Source: Ochrobactrum vermis (GTDB lineage: Bacteria > Pseudomonadota > Alphaproteobacteria > Rhizobiales > Rhizobiaceae). Taken from it: a DNA stretch of 64,000 bases. The position numbers were made by a program, and so were the translations under genes. The DNA lies in contig NZ_PCOC01000003.1 in the NCBI RefSeq assembly GCF_002975205.1, positions 62,001 through 126,000 of the forward strand, written 5' to 3'. The notes beneath the pieces are model-generated. The model saw only the letters and a program-made list of their open reading frames with translations, did no database searches and had not been told where the DNA came from. This document shows, one piece after another, positions 41,067 to 50,048 of this stretch. Within the stretch, counting starts at the first letter, position 1. Each line of letters opens with the position of its first letter.

Positions 41067-42275
41067 TCAGCCCTTTCCGAAAGGAAAGGGTACGATTTCA
41101 CCAGTGCCAGTTGACGCTCGTGATGAATGATCACTGCCAGCCCTCAGCGTAACTACCTCAGCCACCTCTCTTTCGAACCAACCTTTCGGTAGACCGCAAA
41201 GGGCCTCAATGTCCGCCGCTGAAACGGTAAACTCCGTCGCCAGAAGATCGGCTTTCCCCCTGATACCATTGTCGACGATCAGGGTCAGACTGTCACGCAA
41301 CGCCTTGGGAGCCGGAATTGGCCACTGCTGATCAAGGGGCTCGCCTTTAGCCCAACCCTTGGCGGAGTAAAGCTTATACAGTTGGCGGGAATGGTCCTCC
41401 GGTATAATTTCGAGATCGGAGAGCCTCTTGATCTGTGCTTTGATGGAAACCCTCCAGCGCTCCTTGAGCGTCGTAAGCATTGCAAGTGAAGGATGTCTCA
41501 CTTCGTGAGGGTAGCTCGTCGAGGGTAAAAGCAGAGCGCTTGCCAGTCGGAATGCTTGGTTCTCGATAAGACGAAGGTTTTCTTCGAACTCAGATTCCGA
41601 AACATTTTTATGCAATACCGCATGGGCCAGTTCATGCGCGGCATCCATCTGTCGACGAGGGAACGACATCTTGTCAGTCGCGAGCAGAACATGGGGGCGC
41701 TCATCGACGGGAGACCAACTGCACAGGCCGTCAAGCTTTGTAGTGTTCATTGTAATGGTTGCCACAACGATACCTATGCGCTCCATCAAGGCCACAACAT
41801 CGCCGCAAGGACCTTCTCCCAGGTTCCAATGCCGCCGGAGTTGTAAAGCGATCCGCTCGATGTCGTCGTCGCGCAATTCGCTATAACTGCCTCCTGAAAG
41901 CACATCGGGAATATCTACCTCGGGAAGATCAACGTAGTGGCCGAGGACGAAACTGGTTTCCTGAAGCCAGTGCATCTGCGCCTTCTGGTAATTCAAGTCT
42001 CGAACCAGGGTACTTGCGAGCGATCGCAAAAATGTTGGCCTTTCGCTAGCAAAAGGCGGGCGTAGGAAGAATTCAGGCCGCACTTGAAGCTCGTTCGCGA
42101 GGCGGAGGAGTGTCGCATAATCTGGACTTTGATCAGCGCCTTCGTCTTCCCAGCGGGAGACGGAGGTAGGGCTCACACCCAAACGCCTTGCAAGTGCAGA
42201 TTTTGTCGTCACGCGCCTTGCGTCACGCGCTTCGGTTAAACGGGCGGGGATGAATCCCGGAGTGCCAATTCTCAT
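41067..42275 (-). CDS. XRE-family regulator with ImmA/IrrE metallopeptidase domain
   Basis: A 402-residue two-domain protein. Residues about 20-75 form an XRE helix-turn-helix (TKSALARRLGVSPTSVSRWEDEG). From about residue 190 an ImmA/IrrE zinc peptidase domain carries the HExxH motif in MDAAHELAHAVLH. Such proteins cleave a cognate repressor and often control mobile elements or stress genes. It is preceded, on the same strand, by the gene at 42354-43061 with a gap of about 80 bases, and the two are likely cotranscribed. The target repressor is not identified. Confidence 0.9.
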   Translation of the reverse strand: MRIGTPGFIPARLTEARDARRVTTKSALARRLGVSPTSVSRWEDEGADQSPDYATLLRLANELQVRPEFFLRPPFASERPTFLRSLASTLVRDLNYQKAQMHWLQETSFVLGHYVDLPEVDIPDVLSGGSYSELRDDDIERIALQLRRHWNLGEGPCGDVVALMERIGIVVATITMNTTKLDGLCSWSPVDERPHVLLATDKMSFPRRQMDAAHELAHAVLHKNVSESEFEENLRLIENQAFRLASALLLPSTSYPHEVRHPSLAMLTTLKERWRVSIKAQIKRLSDLEIIPEDHSRQLYKLYSAKGWAKGEPLDQQWPIPAPKALRDSLTLIVDNGIRGKADLLATEFTVSAADIEALCGLPKGWFEREVAEVVTLRAGSDHSSRASTGTGEIVPFPFGKG

Positions 42276-42353
42276 AGCCTTGAATCCAACAAGCTCCGTA
42301 CTTGACGGTACGGAGCATCAAACGTTTTGCATGCTTTAAACTAATGGGTGACT

Positions 42354-43061
42354 TTATTCACCCGTGCCGTCTTCAGAATCTTCGTCTTGTCGTTTTTCTG
42401 GAGCAACAAACAATTTACGTGCCTCACGAAGTTTGACTACGCTACCTCCACTTTGCGAATCCTGCGGGCCAGTCGATGGTGTTTGTGCGCCATATCCACC
42501 CAGGAAACTCTCAAGCGATTCATAAAAGACAAAGTCTTCGTAGTCTGAGCCAATGACACCAATCGCGATCTCTTCGATCATCCCTGCGCGCTCGCGATCT
42601 CGCGCCGTCAGAAACAATGCGAAGATGTCAGTTGGTTGCGGGCTGCGCTCATCGGAGAAGAGGCTGGATTGAAGGCTAACATTCAACGTTACACCAGCCG
42701 CGCGGGACATGTTTTTCGGGGGGATCTTCTTACGCTCGGGCATGGAGGCGAAGCCAAGAATCACCCCGGTTTTAGAGCCAACAAACCTGGCAAAGGGCTG
42801 GAAAACCTTTAAGTTTGTCCCCACCATCACGCCGTCAGTCAGCAGGTGCCCACCGTGAAGCTGGACTACTTCTTCGTAGCCTTGCTCCTGCAAACGAAAG
42901 CGGATCTGCCCCTCGGCTTCTCGACTGCGCTTTGAATTTAACGAGAGCTCACGCCGCACAACGTCGTTGGCCTTCAATGCTTCTGCACGAAGCCGATCCT
43001 CTAGGTCGAGAAGAAGATCCTTTGGCACTGCATCAAGGATGATTTGGCGAACGTCGATCAT
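42354..43061 (-). CDS. Unrecognised partner of the ImmA/IrrE regulator
   Basis: A 235-residue protein from the ATG at 43061 (aaggga upstream); the open frame above it is not coding. The sequence MIDVRQIILDAVPKDLLLDLEDRLRAEALKANDVVRRE is helical, followed by a strand-rich middle (QIRFRLQEQGYEEVVQLHGGHLL, FVGSKTGVILGFASMPERKK). No enzyme motif is visible. The same gene pairing with an XRE-ImmA/IrrE protein is what I would expect of a defence or phage-control pair, but the role is unknown. Confidence 0.7.
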   Translation of the reverse strand: MIDVRQIILDAVPKDLLLDLEDRLRAEALKANDVVRRELSLNSKRSREAEGQIRFRLQEQGYEEVVQLHGGHLLTDGVMVGTNLKVFQPFARFVGSKTGVILGFASMPERKKIPPKNMSRAAGVTLNVSLQSSLFSDERSPQPTDIFALFLTARDRERAGMIEEIAIGVIGSDYEDFVFYESLESFLGGYGAQTPSTGPQDSQSGGSVVKLREARKLFVAPEKRQDEDSEDGTGE

Positions 43062-43671
43062 GCGATTCCCTTTCGTGATAAAGGAAATGATATATAAATT
43101 TTTGCGTTTTGCAATGAACGATCTACAGTTTATCGCGCAAATGGGGATTCTTGCGAATTTCCATAGGTAAGAGCGAGGTTGCCGCCGTTCTCTGTGCTCA
43201 TGGAATAGCGCGATGTGACTCGTAGATCTCGGCGCGAGGAGCGGCAGCCGACTTAGGGCGCTAACTCTTGAGGCGACTTGAAACGAAAATCTTGTGCGAC
43301 AGCGCGTTAAGTCCCTTTTGAAGCCATGATACCATGCAAAGCGTAAAACTTCGGACTGGCAATCTGGGAATGATCCGTGCGGGCTTCGGTATTCTGCAAT
43401 CGACAAGCACACCCAATAGCGGCGTGGCCAATGGGGCATTTCTGCCCTGGGAAGACCGGGAAAGGAAGGACTGGAGCTCAAAATATTATTGGTACGCTAC
43501 GACCTCAATCCTCGCAGATTCCAGGTGGCATTGTCTCTGTGTTTTTGTCGCCAGCGATAGCCAGCATCGGATAAGCGGGCTACATTCGTGCCGGTATGGG
43601 CGAGGGGGTCTAGCTACGCTGCAGGTTTGGGAATATGTTTTGAAATAGACGATAATCAACAAACCTTGGCT
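43062..43671. other. Intergenic region
   Basis: About 600 bases without a supported gene. An open frame at 43334-43648 lacks a ribosome site and any familiar sequence. The stretch separates the ImmA/IrrE pair from the GntR-ABC transporter operon and may hold the promoter of the former. Confidence 0.4.
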
Positions 43672-44361
43672 TCATGGTGCAAGCCCCGCACATTGCGCGG
43701 TATTTCGAATATGTGCCTGCATTTCCTTCTTCGCACCCATGGGGTCATTAGCAGCGAGTGCTGCAATAATACGCCGGTGTTCGGCTATAGATTCTTTCAT
43801 CCGCTCTGGAAGAGTTCTAGGAATGGGTTGGCGCTGTGTTTCAGCCAACTGATCGCGCATGGTATCGTAAAGTGTACGCAGTACTGCGTTGGAACAGGCA
43901 GAAACTATGAGGCCATGAAACTCCAGATCCGCTTCCACGTTCGATAAGCGATCCTGCAAAGCCCATCCCTCTTCCATCGCGCGTGTTGTTTCTTCCATCT
44001 GATGAAGCTGGAGCTGGGTCAATCGGCCCGCAGCTAAACGTGCGATTTCTCCTTCAAGCATGATGCGTGTTTGAAAGACATCAAATACGGAATAACTCTC
44101 CGAATAGCGCCAAGGCGCCATATTGCCTGACTGGTCGGATGCCGGACCGGCAACGAATGTTCCGCGGCCCGGTTCCGTCTTCAAAAGACCGAGCGTTTCC
44201 AATGTTAGCAATGCTTCGCGCAGAGAAGCGCGGCTGATGCCGAACTTTTGCGAGAATTCGCGTTGGGACGGAATTTTCTCGCCAGGTTGCAACACACCGT
44301 CCGTGATCATCGACTGAATCTCGCGCGCTACCGATTGCGGAACGAGTGTTTTGTTGAGCAT
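43672..44361 (-). CDS. GntR-family (FadR/FCD) transcriptional regulator
   Basis: A 229-residue regulator from the ATG at 44361 (aaagagg seven bases upstream). The winged helix is GEKIPSQREFSQKFGISRASLREALLTLETLGLLKTEPGRGTFV. The FCD effector domain follows, with metal-ligand candidates in VEADLEFHGLIVSACSN and EHRRIIAAL. It is divergent from the ABC transporter operon at 44516 and almost certainly controls it through the palindrome at 44456-44470. The ligand is probably the transported amino-acid derivative or a breakdown product. Confidence 0.9.
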   Translation of the reverse strand: MLNKTLVPQSVAREIQSMITDGVLQPGEKIPSQREFSQKFGISRASLREALLTLETLGLLKTEPGRGTFVAGPASDQSGNMAPWRYSESYSVFDVFQTRIMLEGEIARLAAGRLTQLQLHQMEETTRAMEEGWALQDRLSNVEADLEFHGLIVSACSNAVLRTLYDTMRDQLAETQRQPIPRTLPERMKESIAEHRRIIAALAANDPMGAKKEMQAHIRNTAQCAGLAP

Positions 44362-44455
44362 TTGTACCTCTTTCCTGCCCGGCAAAGCGGGTTTCAAATA
44401 TCTATTTCTCATTGATCGACTTGCAAAGCGCAAATAGATATGCTCATCTGGTCGA

Positions 44456-44470
44456 ACTGGTCAGACCGGT
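44456..44470. promoter_or_regulatory. Palindromic GntR-type operator
   Basis: actggtcagaccggt is a nearly perfect palindrome of the form ACYGGTC-N-GACCRGT, typical of FadR-subfamily operators (TGGTnnnACC-type core). Additional half sites, ctggtcg at 44448 and atgacc at 44471, flank it. It lies between the divergent gntR and the transporter genes, 45 bases before the latter. Confidence 0.7.
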
Positions 44471-44515
44471 ATGACCATGTAAAAGAGCTTTCCACAGAAA
44501 AGCAAGGGGAACCAA

Positions 44516-45313
44516 ATGACGCAGAGAACGAAATTCAAGTCCATGCTGCTATCGGCAGCCATTTTTGCAGTTAGTGTCGGTGCCGGTCATGCTGCTGATC
44601 TGACGGTAGGAGCCAATATCGGCAATGTACCGTGGGAATTCCAGGACGCAGACGGCAAGATTACTGGTTTCGAGGTTGATCTCGTCAACGAAATCGGCAA
44701 GCGGCTGGGAAAGTCCGTTGAGTTCGTAAACACGCCGTTCAACGGTCTATTCTCGGCCGTTCAATCGGGCCGGATCAATATTGGTATTTCGTCGATTACC
44801 ATCACCGACAAGCGACTGGAGTCTGTCGCTTTTGCGCAGCCTTATTATGACAGCGACCAATCCCTCACCGTTACAGCATCGACAGGTATAACGGGTCTCA
44901 AGGAGATGGAGGGCAAAGTTATTGGGGTTGATACCGGTTCAACCGGTGATATGTGGGTCGAAAAGAACAAATCAGATTACAAGTTCGGTGAAGTACGTCG
45001 TTTCGAGGGACTTTCGCCAGCGATGCTGGATCTCGTTGCAGGACGGATTGATGGTTATATTAGCGATATCCCTGCGCTCCTCTATTACGTCAAGGACAAG
45101 CCTGACTTGAAGGTAGTTGAGCGGATCCCCACTGGCGAGAAATACTCGATGATGTTCAAGAAAGGCGACCCTCTCGCCGCAGAAGTGAACGCCGTCATCA
45201 CAACGCTTAAGGGTGAGGGCTTCATCGCAAAACTGCACGAAAACTGGTTCGGTGCAAAAGCCGAGGACGCTACCTCAACGGTTGCAGTGTTCGACATACC
45301 GGGTTCCAAGTGA
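44516..45313 (+). CDS. Polar amino-acid ABC transporter substrate-binding protein
   Basis: Periplasmic binding protein of the family 3 (His/Glu/Gln) type, 265 residues. A signal peptide (MTQRTKFKSMLLSAAIFAVS, cleavage after AGHA) precedes ADLTVGANIGNVPWEFQDADGKITGFEVDLVNEIGKRLGK, the standard SBP_bac_3 opening, and RINIGISSITITDKR. First gene of the operon, 54 bases downstream of the GntR operator, with a stem-loop after its stop. The ligand is unknown; downstream enzymes suggest an amino acid or cyclic ureide. Confidence 0.92.
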   Translation: MTQRTKFKSMLLSAAIFAVSVGAGHAADLTVGANIGNVPWEFQDADGKITGFEVDLVNEIGKRLGKSVEFVNTPFNGLFSAVQSGRINIGISSITITDKRLESVAFAQPYYDSDQSLTVTASTGITGLKEMEGKVIGVDTGSTGDMWVEKNKSDYKFGEVRRFEGLSPAMLDLVAGRIDGYISDIPALLYYVKDKPDLKVVERIPTGEKYSMMFKKGDPLAAEVNAVITTLKGEGFIAKLHENWFGAKAEDATSTVAVFDIPGSK

Positions 45314-45324
45314 ACTGACAATTC

Positions 45325-45342
45325 CGCGGGGTTTCAGCCCCG
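45325..45342 (+). terminator. Intercistronic stem-loop (attenuator) after the binding-protein gene
   Basis: gcggggtttcagccccgc is a perfect hairpin followed by cggttttctg. Such structures between binding protein and permease genes usually lower downstream expression and stabilise the upstream mRNA. Confidence 0.65.
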
Positions 45343-45368
45343 CCGGTTTTCTGAGGGAGCCAATCGGC

Positions 45369-46040
45369 ATGAATCTCATCGATACCTTCTTTAACGTCAG
45401 AGTGTTGCTCGATAGCTTGCCGCAATTATTATGGGGACTGCTCGTTACGCTCAAAATTGGCGTCACGAGCATACTCTGCGGATTAGCTGGGGGGCTTTGC
45501 CTCGCTGTCGGCCGTCTTTATTTGTCGGCCTTTTTTAAGTCATTGATCCGGATCTATATTGACTTCTTCCGATCAATACCGCTGCTGGTACTTTTGATCA
45601 TCGTCTACTACGCGCTTCCCTTCATCGGGATAAAGTTATCTCCATTTCTGTCTGCAGTTACCGCGCTTAGCCTTGTTTCGGCTGCCTATACCGCGGAAAT
45701 CTTCCGCGCGGGTATCGAGGCAATTCCCAAAGGGCAGTTTGAGGCATCGGCGGCACTGGGCCTTTCAAACAGATACATGATGGTCGACGTTATTCTACCC
45801 CAGGCGATCCGCGTTGTTATTCCACCGCTCACCAATAATTGCATCAATGTTCTGAAGGATACTGCGCTTGCTTCTGTTGTTGCGATGCCAGATCTCCTGA
45901 AGCAGGCAACCCAGGCGCAATCGCTGGCCGCCAATCCCACGCCTCTCATTGGTGCGGCCGCCATTTACGTTGCGTTGCTTTGGCCACTGGTAAGCGTGGT
46001 TGCCAAGTTTGAAGTATATTTCAGCCGGGGGAGGCGCTGA
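45369..46040 (+). CDS. Polar amino-acid ABC transporter permease
   Basis: HisM/GlnP-type inner-membrane permease of 223 residues from the ATG at 45369 (gagggagcc upstream). It has about five membrane segments ([45 protein letters not shown], and C-terminal [16 protein letters not shown]) and the EAA loop [26 protein letters not shown]. The stop overlaps the ATPase start by one base (TGATG). It would form a homodimer with the ATPase. Confidence 0.92.
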   Translation: MNLIDTFFNVRVLLDSLPQLLWGLLVTLKIGVTSILCGLAGGLCLAVGRLYLSAFFKSLIRIYIDFFRSIPLLVLLIIVYYALPFIGIKLSPFLSAVTALSLVSAAYTAEIFRAGIEAIPKGQFEASAALGLSNRYMMVDVILPQAIRVVIPPLTNNCINVLKDTALASVVAMPDLLKQATQAQSLAANPTPLIGAAAIYVALLWPLVSVVAKFEVYFSRGRR

Positions 46041-46777
46041 TGACTGCTCTCATTTCCATCCGCGGACTGAAGAAGGCTTTCGGCCACTTCACGGTTCTCC
46101 ACGGCATCGACTTTGATATCGTCGAAGGAGAGGTCGTCTGTGTCATCGGTCCTTCGGGTTCCGGCAAATCGACTTTGATCCGATGCATCAATCATCTGGA
46201 ATCTTTCGACCCTCAGAGCATTGTCACCGTCGACGGCATCGCGGTGGGCGAGGGCGCTGGACTTGCCAAAGTACGCGCTGAAGTCGGCATGGTATTCCAG
46301 TCATTCAATCTCTTTCCGCACATGACGGTGTTGCGCAACGTCATGCTGGCTCCGATCCGGGTGCGCGGCACGGCTCCTTCGGAGGCGGAGCGCAAGGCAC
46401 GGGATCTGCTGATGCGTGTCGGTATCGCCGAGCAAGCGGACAAATATCCTTCTCAGCTTTCAGGGGGACAGCAGCAGCGTGTGGCCATTGCTCGCGCCCT
46501 TGCCATGGAGCCGAAGGTGCTTTTGTTCGATGAACCAACCTCTGCCCTTGATCCAGAAATGGTGGGGGAAGTGCTCGATGTGATGCGCAGGCTCGCCGGA
46601 ACAGGCGTTACCATGATCGTTGTGACCCACGAAATGGGCTTTGCCCGGCAGGTTGCCGACCGCGTCATTTTCATGGACGGTGGGCTCATCGTCGAGGCGG
46701 GAACGCCTTCGGAAATATTTGATACGCCCCGCGAAGATCGAACACGCTCTTTCCTGCGCGCCGTTCTCAATCATTGA
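46040..46777 (+). CDS. Polar amino-acid ABC transporter ATP-binding protein
   Basis: GlnQ/HisP-type ATPase of 245 residues. Walker [17 protein letters not shown]-loop [14 protein letters not shown], signature [14 protein letters not shown], Walker [16 protein letters not shown] and the H-loop in VVTHEMGFA are complete. It is translationally coupled to the permease and is followed after 27 bases by the class V aminotransferase. Confidence 0.95.
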   Translation: MTALISIRGLKKAFGHFTVLHGIDFDIVEGEVVCVIGPSGSGKSTLIRCINHLESFDPQSIVTVDGIAVGEGAGLAKVRAEVGMVFQSFNLFPHMTVLRNVMLAPIRVRGTAPSEAERKARDLLMRVGIAEQADKYPSQLSGGQQQRVAIARALAMEPKVLLFDEPTSALDPEMVGEVLDVMRRLAGTGVTMIVVTHEMGFARQVADRVIFMDGGLIVEAGTPSEIFDTPREDRTRSFLRAVLNH

Positions 46778-46804
46778 AACATCACTCGTTTAAGGAACAA
46801 AGGA

Positions 46805-48082
46805 ATGGCTAATACAACGCCACTCGACCTGGATTTTGCACGCAGTCAGTTTCCCGGTCTGGGACGTGGCTGGACTTTTTTCGATAATGCCGGAGGATCA
46901 CAGATTGTCCAAGGCGCACTAGACCGGATAAACACATTTCTGATCGAGAAGAACGTTCAGATCGGCGGCTCATACGCTGTTTCCCAGGATGCTGCAAAAG
47001 CACTCTACGAAGCACGCACCGCTGCTATGCACCTCGTCAACGCCAATCGGCCGGAAGAGATTGTGTTCGGCAGCTCAACCACTGTGCTGCTGCAGAACTT
47101 GGCCCGAGCCATGACGGGCCAGTTCAAACCAGGTGACGAGATAGTCGTCACCGTCAGTGACCATGAGTCTAACATCGGTCCCTGGGACCGGTTGCAGGCG
47201 GCAGGCATTGTTGTGAAGTTCTGGCCGCTCGACAAGAAGACCCTTACGCTGGAACTCGCCGATCTCGAGCCGTTGATGAGTGCGCGCACGAAGCTTGTTT
47301 GCGTCACTCACGCCTCGAACATCCTGGGATGGATTAATCCCATTCGGTCAATTGCCGACTTCGTTCATGCGCGGAACGCGAAATTGTGCGTTGATGCAGT
47401 AGCTTATGCTCCGCATCGCGCTGTGGATGTCCAGGCGCTGGACGCTGACTATTATGTGTTCAGTCTCTACAAGACTTACGGGCCGCATTACGCGATTATG
47501 TACGGGAAATATGATCTGCTGCTGGAGCTGGATCCTCTGTACCATTATTTCTATGGTAAGGACAAAGTTCCCGGCAAACTCGAACCCGGCAATCCCAATT
47601 ACGAATTGGCCTATGCGACCTGCGGCATTGTCGACTATCTCTGCGAACTCGGTAGTCGGGCTGGCGCGATGGGCTCAACGCGGGAACGGATCGAGAAAGC
47701 CTTCGAAGCTATTACGCAACACGAAGATGCCCTAACGGACCGTTTTCTTGACTATTTGCGATCGCGCAATGATTGCGAAATCATTGGCGAGCTCGTTAAT
47801 CGCGACAGCAGGCGGGTCCCAACGATATCCTTCCGCATTGATGGATCCGATGCGGCCGAGATATGCAAGGCCATTGACAAGGAGAACATCGCCATCCGCT
47901 TTGGTGATTTCCATTCCAGAAGACTGGCGGAATATCTCAATGTTACCGATCATAACGGGATGCTACGCGTCTCGATGGTCCACTACAACACCATTGAGGA
48001 AGTCGATCATCTAATATCCGCTCTCGACAATGTGCTCTCAAATCGCGGGGAAACCATCAACGACGAGCAGTCCGCGCGCTGA
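46805..48082 (+). CDS. Class V aminotransferase (cysteine desulfurase-like, no catalytic Cys)
   Basis: PLP fold-type I enzyme of 425 residues from ATG 46805 (aaggaac upstream). It has FFDNAGGSQIVQGALDRI, SDHESNIGPWDRL, the Asp of CVDAVAYAPH and the PLP lysine in FSLYKTYGPHYAIMYG. At the place where desulfurases carry the catalytic Cys (R-x-G-H-H-C) it reads AIRFGDFHSRRL with no Cys, so it is unlikely to mobilise sulfur. The family name in databases is often "cysteine desulfurase-like", but a lyase or aminotransferase reaction on the imported compound is more plausible. It lies in the operon between the transporter and the hydantoinase-like gene. Confidence 0.88.
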   Translation: MANTTPLDLDFARSQFPGLGRGWTFFDNAGGSQIVQGALDRINTFLIEKNVQIGGSYAVSQDAAKALYEARTAAMHLVNANRPEEIVFGSSTTVLLQNLARAMTGQFKPGDEIVVTVSDHESNIGPWDRLQAAGIVVKFWPLDKKTLTLELADLEPLMSARTKLVCVTHASNILGWINPIRSIADFVHARNAKLCVDAVAYAPHRAVDVQALDADYYVFSLYKTYGPHYAIMYGKYDLLLELDPLYHYFYGKDKVPGKLEPGNPNYELAYATCGIVDYLCELGSRAGAMGSTRERIEKAFEAITQHEDALTDRFLDYLRSRNDCEIIGELVNRDSRRVPTISFRIDGSDAAEICKAIDKENIAIRFGDFHSRRLAEYLNVTDHNGMLRVSMVHYNTIEEVDHLISALDNVLSNRGETINDEQSAR

Positions 48083-48105
48083 AACCCTGTTAGGAGAATT
48101 GATAT

Positions 48106-49518
48106 ATGCATTTCGATACGGTCATACGCAATGGAACTGTTGTGACGGCAAGCGATCTCTTCAGGAGTGATGTCGGCATCATTGACGGCCGTATTGCCGC
48201 TCTTGCCTCAAGCTTGCCCGACGCCGACGAGACTATCGATGCCACAGGCATGTATGTCATGCCAGGCGGGATAGACAGCCATGTCCATCTTGACCAGCCA
48301 TCAGGCCCCGACATCGTTATGGCTGACGATTTCGAAAGCGGGACCAGGTCCGCGGCGATCGGCGGCAATACCACGGTCATTACCTTCTGCATGCAGGAGA
48401 AGGGGCAGAGCTTACGGGATGCGCTGCGCGTCTATCACGCTAAAGCCGAGGGCCGATGTCATATCGACGTTTCCTTCCACATGGTGATCACCGATCCTTC
48501 ACCTCAGGTTCTTGGTCAAGAGCTGCCGGCAATTGTTGCGGATGGTTATACCTCGATCAAGGTATTCATGACCTACGAAGCGCTACGACTTCGAGACGAT
48601 GAGATTCTGTCTACCCTTGATGCGGCGCGGCGGACCGGTGCACTCGTGATGGTGCATTGTGAGAACGAAGACGCAATCAAATACCTTATAGACAGGCACG
48701 AAGCGGAGGGGAAACTCGAACCTAAGTACCATGCGACAACCCGCCCAATCGCTGTCGAACGCGAAGCAACACATCGGGCGTTGTCACTAGCTGAAATCGC
48801 AGAAACCCCAATTGTCATTGTTCACGTCTCAAACCGGCAGGCGATGGAAGAAATCCGACAGGCCCGAAAGCGCGGACAAAAGATTGTGGGCGAAACCTGC
48901 CCACAGTACTTGATGCTAACGGCAGATGATCTTGACGCTGAGGCACTCGAAGGTGCCAAATATGTCTGTTCGCCTCCTCCACGTGATCAAGAAAGTCAAG
49001 AAGCCTGTTGGGAGGGAATCGAACAGGGAGTTTTTGACCTGTTTTCGTCCGACCATTGCCCGTTCCGTTTTAATGACCCGGAGGGCAAGCTCAACGACGA
49101 CGGTAGGCGACACTTCCGGTGGATCCCGAATGGCATCCCTGGGGTTGCCACTCGCCTCCCCATTCTTTTTTCTGAAGGAGTGATGAAAGGCCGGATCGAT
49201 CTCAACCAATTTGTCGCAATAACCTCGACCAACCATGCCAAGCTCTACGGCCTTTATCCCCAGAAGGGAACAATCGCCATTGGCGCAGATGCGGATATCA
49301 CGCTATGGGATCCACACCGGATCGTGACACTCACGAACAAGATGCTTCAGCACGGTGCTGACTATACCCCTTACGAGGGTATGACAATTAGCGGCTGGCC
49401 CGTGCGGACGATGGTAAGGGGAATAACCATAGTAAAGGATAGAACGCTCTCGGGGCATAAGAACTACGGAACTTACCTCAAGCGTAGTTTATCGTCTCTG
49501 ACGCGCTTCTCGGGTTAA
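48106..49518 (+). CDS. Dihydropyrimidinase/hydantoinase-like amidohydrolase
   Basis: Cyclic-amide hydrolase of 470 residues with the complete binuclear metal set: PGGIDSHVHLDQ (His-x-His), TSIKVFMTYEAL (carboxylated Lys), MVHCENEDA (His), IVIVHVSNRQA (His) and LFSSDHCPFR (Asp). It opens rings of hydantoins, dihydropyrimidines or related cyclic ureides. Last gene of the GntR-controlled operon, following the class V enzyme after 23 bases. The operon could import and open a cyclic amino-acid derivative and then process the product through the PLP enzyme; the order of steps is inference. Confidence 0.9.
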   Translation: MHFDTVIRNGTVVTASDLFRSDVGIIDGRIAALASSLPDADETIDATGMYVMPGGIDSHVHLDQPSGPDIVMADDFESGTRSAAIGGNTTVITFCMQEKGQSLRDALRVYHAKAEGRCHIDVSFHMVITDPSPQVLGQELPAIVADGYTSIKVFMTYEALRLRDDEILSTLDAARRTGALVMVHCENEDAIKYLIDRHEAEGKLEPKYHATTRPIAVEREATHRALSLAEIAETPIVIVHVSNRQAMEEIRQARKRGQKIVGETCPQYLMLTADDLDAEALEGAKYVCSPPPRDQESQEACWEGIEQGVFDLFSSDHCPFRFNDPEGKLNDDGRRHFRWIPNGIPGVATRLPILFSEGVMKGRIDLNQFVAITSTNHAKLYGLYPQKGTIAIGADADITLWDPHRIVTLTNKMLQHGADYTPYEGMTISGWPVRTMVRGITIVKDRTLSGHKNYGTYLKRSLSSLTRFSG

Positions 49519-49713
49519 GTTTTGTAATTAATTATTGCAATTAGACTCGGTTTGAAGGCGATTGGGTAGTCACGTTGAGTTTGTTGACCCGCAATCTGAA
49601 GCACACGATATCGAACACCATGCACTCTAAGGTACGGTTTCCAGATCCGTTTCTGATACTCACGCTGGAAACTCGGCAGCTGAATAGCCCCGAGTTTCGT
49701 AGACACCCTCGGG

Positions 49714-50046
49714 TTATATTTTCTGCTGCTTCTCGAACTCGACTGGCGACAGCATCCCGTTCCTGACGTGTTTGCGTTTTGGCTTGTAGAACATTTCGAT
49801 GTAGTCGAACACGTCCTGACGAGCTTCATCGCGTGAACGGTAGACCTTGCGGCGTATCCGCTCTCGCTTCAGCAGGTTGAAGAAGCTCTCAGCCACCGCG
49901 TTGTCATGGCAGTTGCCCCGGCGGCTCATCGAGTGAACCAGATTGTGGTGCTTGAGGAACAAAGCCCAGTCCATGCTGGTGAATTGTGAGCCCTGATCCG
50001 AGTGGATCAGCACCTTGTCTTTCGGTTTGCGCCGCCAGACCGCCAT
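49714..50046 (-). pseudogene. IS3-family transposase, C-terminal fragment
   Basis: The last 110 codons of an orfB: AVWRRKPKDKVLIHSDQGSQFTS with the second catalytic Asp, RGNCHDNAVAESFFNLLKRE with the Glu, and FYKPKRKHVRNGMLSPVEFE. The upstream part is cut off at 50046, where copy 1 of the ISNCY element begins. It ends about 200 bases after the amidohydrolase gene. Confidence 0.88.
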
Positions 50047-50048
50047 AA

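Noticed and set aside
43334..43648. Open frame of 104 codons between the ImmA/IrrE pair and gntR
   Set aside because: No ribosome site, no recognisable sequence and unusual residue composition.
46805..48082. Call as a functional cysteine desulfurase
   Set aside because: The PLP lysine is present, but the catalytic Cys position reads GDFHS, so a desulfurase reaction is not supported.
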